64,000 nt of DNA from Bugulina stolonifera (Eukaryota; Bryozoa; Gymnolaemata; Cheilostomatida; Bugulidae): the NCBI GenBank assembly GCA_935421135.1, contig OW285194.1, positions 7,424,376 through 7,488,375 of the forward strand, in the 5' to 3' direction. Every line of letters begins with the position of its first letter. Position 1 is the stretch's first letter. The translations under genes and the position numbers were made by a program. The notes below the pieces were generated by a model that ran no database searches, was not told the origin of the DNA, and worked only from the letters and a program-made list of their open reading frames with translations. Shown piece after piece: positions 58,224 through 64,000 of this stretch.

Positions 58224-61200
58224 ATGCTGATGGTAAGTATATTAATTTACTCATTTAAAACTTCACATTTTATCCTGTTTCTAGTGGCTTTCAACTTTGC
58301 ATAAAATGGCCCTAAATTGGTAGGTGAAACCACAGCAATGGAATAGATGGGAACTGCACATGGCGAAATATTTTGTAGAATGTAGAGTGCGATTGATATG
58401 AACTTTGTCAAACTATAACATTAGCACACATTATGTGGCGTGTTTTAGATTCTAAACGTATGTTGTTTTTAGCTATCGAAGCCTTTCTCCAATATGATGT
58501 TGTACACGCTATTGGTTCTCATGCAGATAGCCAAAGTGCAGGCATATAATAGTCAACTTCACTCTGTGACTCCACACCCAATTTTACCTGCAGACTATGA
58601 CTCCAATGCTTTGTTCATTCGTCAGGGCTGTAAGTATCATCATTAACATGGCTTCTAAAACAATTATTGTATGTACCAAGTCTGTGTTACTACATACTTG
58701 ACGACTCTCTGTGATGCTCCTTACTTCCTAGGCCTTTTATGACAATAAAAGAGATAATTATAGATGGACAGGTGGTTCCTTTGGCCAAGCACTGTCTCTT
58801 TCCTTTCTAGAATGGCAGTTCAATTATACTGAGAGTTGTGCTCCCTTGTACCTATTGGAGTAGGTCAGGCCAAACAGCGATGCAGCTTTATTACAGTTCT
58901 AAAAACACTAGAACAGACAATACACATGTACATGTAAAGTTAAAATAGCCATGCGCTATGGTAGCGACTATCCGAAACTTAGTAGAAAGATGGTGGGAAT
59001 GTAATATGTGGAACATCGGGATAGCAAAATTAGGCGTATTTGGTGAGACAGTTTATTGTCAACCATCTTTCCTTGCACTATATTTGACAGTACTTTATGC
59101 GCAGCTAATCTCACTATTTGGCAGTGACACTCCTTACTTTCTATGTCTCTCTACTTGATGACGATACCTCAGACCCTCTATGTGGTAGTGATGCCTTGTG
59201 ATTTTACTAGTACTGTTATAAAACATTCATTTTGAAAAAATCTGTGTGTAATGTTTTCTTCCATTTAATTTGAGCGTGCCAAACAGGTTTTTTTCATAAT
59301 ATTAGCACATTGTTAATAGGGAACTGTACATGATGCATTTGCGTAAATGCCCAGTAAAATACCCACCGAAAACAGCACCTGTGTTTTAGCAACTTCTTGG
59401 ACTTGCCTAAGTTACAAGAATAATTCTTAAATAGCCTCTATGTAACTGCTGACTTGGATGACAACCTAGCACCTTACTAGGTTGCTAGAAACCATCCCTA
59501 GCTCATTGCTCAAAATAATTATTCTCCGTTTGACCCATCTGGCCTGTGTCTAAAAGTTAGGTTGAAAAAACACCATTATGTTTTTGTGGCTAACATGACC
59601 GCATGTACATGTATGTACGTGCCACTTACTGATGCGTCAGGCTGTTATGCATTTAGCGAACTTAGGAGCCGCAAACAAAGTGAAGGTTGAGCTACGGGCA
59701 CTAGGAAGGTATTTTATATTATTATTTACGAAATGTGCTTAGTAGATTTACAAACATATCTATTGATATAATATAACTTAAAATAACATGTACACGTACA
59801 TCTACCTGCAGGTAAAACGATAGCCTCTTGCTCTCAGCACTGTCTATCTACCGAAGATTGTGAATCATTTGTATACAGTGCACTACTTAGGCAGTGCACT
59901 CTCTTTGCGATGACCTTGGCCAATGTGCTACCTTCCAAGCAGCCAAATAGTCTCCATTATGGAGAGAAAGCACTAGAGGTTTGTTTTGCATGTGTAACTA
60001 TTGTACATGTACTGGTTGTCTCCGAATAGTTCTCCAATTCACATTCATATTTAAATTTATTGCAAATGGCTGATACTCTTGGTAAATAACTCAATTTCTG
60101 TTAAGCTGAAATTTGATTTAGAGCAAGCTGGGAAATAGTTCGCTAACCAATCCAAAAGGAGTAACAGAGAAGACTAACATACCAGGTATCATAATGTGTT
60201 GTGCATTATAGCTCACTTTAGTCTTGTGTTGTTTGCAAGGAGAATTGCTCTTAAAGAAAAGTCATGTAATAAATTATAGAGTTGAGAGAGCTCCCTAAAA
60301 CCTAAATAACTCATTCATAATGTTTAAGAGATTAAGCAGGAGGGGCAAAGCCATTTTTGTTCAGTAAACAGCCATTGTGTTAGCAAAACTTTAGAAGTTC
60401 TTAAATTATTTTATCAAAATGGATTAGGCAATGTGGCATTGCAAACAGTTATACAGTCATGTGAACTCTACATTTGTGTTTTAAAAATTCCAGTCACACC
60501 AATTTAGCGACCTTAAATTATCATCCACTACACTGTGCAATGTTTCAAATCCAACCATTTTCTCTCATTTTAACAGACATTATGTAATAAGGCTGTAGCT
60601 CCTCGCACAAATATCTTTGGACAGCCTGTGAGTTAAGGGCATGCTACATGGACGCACAACTTCTACGAATATCGCAAGTTTAAAAAACAGAAAACGTTGT
60701 TAGGTGCTACACAGAAGTCACGTTTTTATTGCAAACAAAAGAAGTTGTCTACTCATTAATTCAACTAAGGGCAAGAGTAGATAAATCAAAAGAACTAATG
60801 TAACCTGTGAATCTACAAATTATAATTTGAGGGTTGTACTACATTTACATTCGATTTCTTTAGGATTAGCCCCTCTTTATTGCAGTTTACATAAAAACCT
60901 CCACTATTTTAGCAACATATCGAAATATGCAGGTTGAAATATTTCTGATAGTTGAAAATTATGTCCAACTAAATGTTACCTATACCTAACAAGTACATCA
61001 GAGGCTTGACTTGAATTTATGGTTGAGGACGGATATATGATAGCTTGACTGTTGATTTATTTTATTATCTTAGTGTTTATAATAGGAATTGGACTTCTCC
61101 CACAGTGCTGGTCTTTTGTTGGATTAATTTAAACAACATAGCTATATAGCTTTTGCATCAATTTTGCGTCTGTGTAGCATACCCTTTAAGCCAGTTAACC

Positions 61201-63128
61201 TGAGTTATTAACCTTAAATAATTTTTTGCGATTTATACAGAGGATTGTGAGGCATATTATGAGAATGGGGAGAGAACGTCTGGGATCTACACTATAAGAC
61301 CAAGCGGTTCTGAGAGTTTCTCTGCCTATTGTGATTTTGTGTTCGATCATGGTTGGACTGTTATCCAGAAAAGACAAGATGGAAGTGTGGACTTCTACAG
61401 AAACTGGACAGAGTATAAGACAGGATTTGGTGACAAGGATGGAGAATATTGGATTGGTTAGTATTAAAACAGTATTAGGATAATTTATTTTGCTAGTTCA
61501 AACCAAAAAATACAAAGGTTACTACTGCTGAAGTTTTGTTTACACAAAACCATAAAAGATCCCATCTCTTGCCTACAACATTATTAACATTACTGCAGGT
61601 AATGACAACCTGCATGCCCTGACCCAGACTAACTATAAGCTGAATGTCTTTATGAGAACTTGGGATAACGTAGAAGGTCATGCTAACTATGCAACATTCA
61701 CTGTGAGCGATGAGGGAGATTGCTACAGACTCAACGTAAGTAGAAACTAAAATCATGATAGAACCAAGAGACACACATCACTGTATATCAACTCTGTTAT
61801 TAGTGATAATACAGGTCAGTATGTGTGACGGTATTTCATTTAGAGTTGTGGAACTTCATTAATAAAAGAACTTTTCTCTTGTCATGATCGTTCTAAATTC
61901 TAAGTCATACGCATTTACCATCGGTGCAAGCATTCAGTTGTTTACAGTATGACTAATATTTGCACTTCTAGACAAACTGCATAACCACATTATAATGCAT
62001 GTGCATGTACATCCCGATCATAAAGCTGTCTGTAGTAAAGTAAAGTGTACCTCCACTCATCGCACTTCCATGACCTTGACATGTCGCCAGTAATTCTTGG
62101 ACTTTAGCATTCACTCGAAGAGAGTACATGTACCTGTATGTACATGCATTATCAATTAACTAAGAAATGTTCCAGTCAGTTGCAAACCATAATAATTTAC
62201 CATTAGTTTGTTTAGAATCACAAGTTCATTCATCTGGGTTTAATATTCATATGTTGTTAAACTTTTCGGGAAAAATACGCATTTTCAGGAGTGTAGAAAA
62301 TTGTTTAGTTATGTTACTATGAAATAAAATACAGGTAATGCTAATGTCACTTTGTACAAGGTTGAAATTATTTCTCTGTTTATGCTTTGCAATCCTTGGT
62401 GCCTCAGTGAAAATTGGCAAAACATGTTTTCATGTTTTCACTTTATTAGCTTGGGTTCTCCACATAGTGTAGCTTGAACTAACACTGCCCTCATCTACAT
62501 GCACATGTGCATCATAAATTATTCTCAAATACACTTATAAATTCTGCTTCCACGACACCACTAAACATTGTCTGTGTTGACACTGTTAGTTATCACAACA
62601 CCACTGATCATTTCACCCTCATCTAATAATCATGATTGTGTAGTGCTTATTCTGAAGGAGCAGCCGTGGCTTAGGGGTTAGAATGCTGAGCTTTCATGCT
62701 GAAGGTTCCAGGCTCGAATCCCGGTCACGGTGGTGTTAGGAAGAGCATCCAGCCATAATTGCTCCTGTGCCTCAATAGTCCTTGGGGTCTGGCAAAGCAT
62801 GGCTTCAAAGCAACTCCTCCACCCCTGTCAAAAAAGGTCATGTCATCTGGGCCTTTTCTTATAAGGAGTTGGCCACCACGGGCACCTGGCAGTGCAAGCT
62901 GCTAGGGGCTGGTCTCGTCGAGGAGTATAAGCCGGTGAGTTTTTTTTTAGCGTACTGCTTAATCTGAACTTAGCAAACTTGCCTTTCTGCTCAAGGTGGC
63001 TGGATATTCAGGAACTACTAGTGACGGCCTTGCAGGAGGTGTTGGAACGGGCCACAATGGTAGGTGCTTTATTACCCACGATCACACTGCTGGGACACAG
63101 AACATTTTTTGCCCTATGGTATATCGAG
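58224..63128 (+). CDS. Secreted PAN-like + fibrinogen C-terminal domain protein (member 2, final exon not found)
   Basis: Exons 58224-58232 (ATG CTG ATG before GTAAGT), 58473-58629, 59812-59978, 60122-60185, 61241-61456, 61599-61735 and 62996-63128. Phases agree throughout and exon order equals member 1. Signal peptide ([17 protein letters not shown]), shared leader ([16 protein letters not shown]), PAN-like domain ([18 protein letters not shown]), shorter Asn/Thr-rich linker, then fibrinogen domain: [56 protein letters not shown], and [14 protein letters not shown]. The terminal exon (WW..C..NLNG-type) is not found before 64000, so it lies further right. The intron before the last visible exon holds a SINE (62657-62948). 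Close amino-acid and exon match to member 1 indicates tandem duplication. Confidence 0.82.
59485..59575 (+). repeat. Diverged copy of the 271-bp MITE family
   Basis: AACCATCCCTAGCTCAT, then a gap, then CTGGCCTGTGTC parallels the middle of the MITE at 37959-38229. No clear ends. Confidence 0.45.
62657..62948 (+). mobile_element. tRNA-derived SINE, uninterrupted copy
   Basis: GGAGCAGCCGTGGCTTAGGG, then GGTTCCAGGCTCGAATCCC (a near-perfect B box), AGGAAGAGCATCCAGCC, and an end at GCCGGTGAG plus T9. Better preserved than the copy at 37787. It inserted into an intron of member 2. Confidence 0.82.
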
Positions 63129-63623
63129 GTAAATAACTTTATTTACTAAGATAAACAGATATTTACATATTGCCAGAATTATAGCTACAATATGAATCTA
63201 TAACGAATGCATTACATTTAATCGGTTCACGCAGGGCTCAGCTGCTATTACAACGCATTATATAAGCGTAAATAATGAAATGTGCTGCATAAGTTACTCA
63301 TACATGTATGATTTTGGAACTACATGTACATTGTACAATAATATTTGTCTGTAGTGCCACTTCGCTAACATGAAGCACAGAGGACATAAATCAGGGGTGC
63401 CCAAATGTTTCTCACCGTGGGCCAATATTGAATGTTTTAGAATTTTGGTGGGCCCCAAAATTTGCGCTGATATGAAGTTAAGTTGTATATGAGTATCAGA
63501 ATATACATGTATATGGTTGCAATATAATAGTATTGCTGTTAGGAAGTTTGGCCATTTTTTTATATATATGATATATCTTAAGCAAGGAATTTATTTTTGA
63601 GCAGTCAGAGACTTGTTTCAAAT
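63129..63623 (+). other. Intron of member 2, no feature seen
   Basis: Follows the last visible fibrinogen exon. 63390-63470 has GGGGTGCCCAAATGTTTCTC and GTGGGCCCCAAAATTTG, which has the look of a hAT-type repeat but was not resolved. Confidence 0.3.
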
Positions 63624-64000
63624 CCATGAAAATACCAGTCCCTGACTGGGGTTTGAACGTGGGACCTCTATGGCACCTAACCACCTAGCACAGTGAACAG
63701 AACATGCTATCACTACACCAGCTCAGCGACCTTATAAAAGGAAGCTTCACCAGTGGGCAGACATGCTCTGAGCGAACTGCACACAAGGCACCCCTCTTGC
63801 GCTTTATAGGATGTTAGTTCAGGGGTTTGGCCATTTTTGTGCAGTTCGCTCAGAGCATGTCTACTGCTCACTGGTGAAGCTTCCTTTTATAAGGTTGCTA
63901 AGCTGGTGTAGTGATAGCATGTTCTGTTCACTGTGCTAGGCGATTAGGTACCGTAGAGGTCCCACGTTCAAACCCCAGTCAGGGACTGGTATTTTCATGG
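63624..64000. repeat. Large inverted repeat containing tRNA-like sequence, cut by the window edge
   Basis: Left arm 63624-63782, loop ~56 nt, right arm 63839-64000. The right arm reads GGTGTAGTGATAGCATGTTC and TCCCACGTTCAAACCCCAG, similar to A and B boxes of a tRNA-derived SINE. The arms differ by a few bases, for example CACCTAACCACCTAG against the complement of CTAGGCGATTAGGTA. It may be two SINEs in inverted orientation or a fold-back element. Confidence 0.75.

Overview
The window looks like nuclear DNA of an invertebrate animal. Genes are split into many short exons with GT/AG borders, and the proteins are animal types: fibrinogen-related domains behind signal peptides, THAP and MADF DNA-binding domains, and a P2X7-C-terminal-like zinc domain. 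The DNA is AT-rich and full of TACATGTA-type palindromes and animal transposon classes. A sponge or similar early-branching animal is plausible, but no species marker is present. No rRNA, functional tRNA, CRISPR array or prokaryotic operon was seen.

Region 1 (1-37,000) holds three copies of one 14-exon gene for an AMP-forming acyl-CoA synthetase-like (ANL superfamily) enzyme. Copy 1 (+, from 1003) lacks exons 1-5, which lie beyond a Ty3/Gypsy-like retrotransposon 3' end (3-970). Its last intron carries an 8,024-bp palindromic element (5424-13447). Copy 2 (+, 16854-27541) is complete and reads as 592 residues. It carries an intact PIF/Harbinger transposon (21128-24628) in intron 8 and a LINE scrap that duplicated a splice acceptor. 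Copy 3 (-, 36728-28618) faces copy 2 tail to tail. It has all 14 exons but a damaged splice donor after exon 7.

The palindrome is the most striking object. It starts AGTAGTATAG, ends with the exact reverse complement, and is flanked by a 6-bp direct repeat CATGGT. Both arms hold a spliced exon fragment with the family-B DNA polymerase motif MDTDS. These are Polinton/Maverick signatures on a giant, nearly loop-less fold-back element. It sits in an intron, so it would be transcribed as a kilobase-scale hairpin.

Region 2 (37,000-41,000) is sparse: tRNA-derived SINEs, one interrupted by a 271-bp MITE, plus simple repeats.

Region 3 (41,100-64,000) is a tandem cluster of secreted proteins with the layout signal peptide, small PAN/apple-like Cys domain, linker, fibrinogen C-terminal domain. 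The first member is only a 5' part and is separated from anything downstream by an 8.5-kb transposon (42345-50865). That transposon has TTAA target duplications and imperfect inverted ends of about 60 bp. It encodes a THAP-domain DDE transposase and, on the other strand, a 188-residue P2X7-C-terminal-like protein, which fits a two-gene Kolobok element. The second member (52412-56899) is complete. The third (58224 onward) runs to its penultimate fibrinogen exon, and its final exon is not in the window.

Exon borders were placed by hand from splice signals, reading-frame continuity and comparison between paralogs. The three synthetase copies agree exon by exon in length, which makes those models strong. 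First exons of the secreted genes and the exon 2-3 junction of the THAP transposase are weaker.
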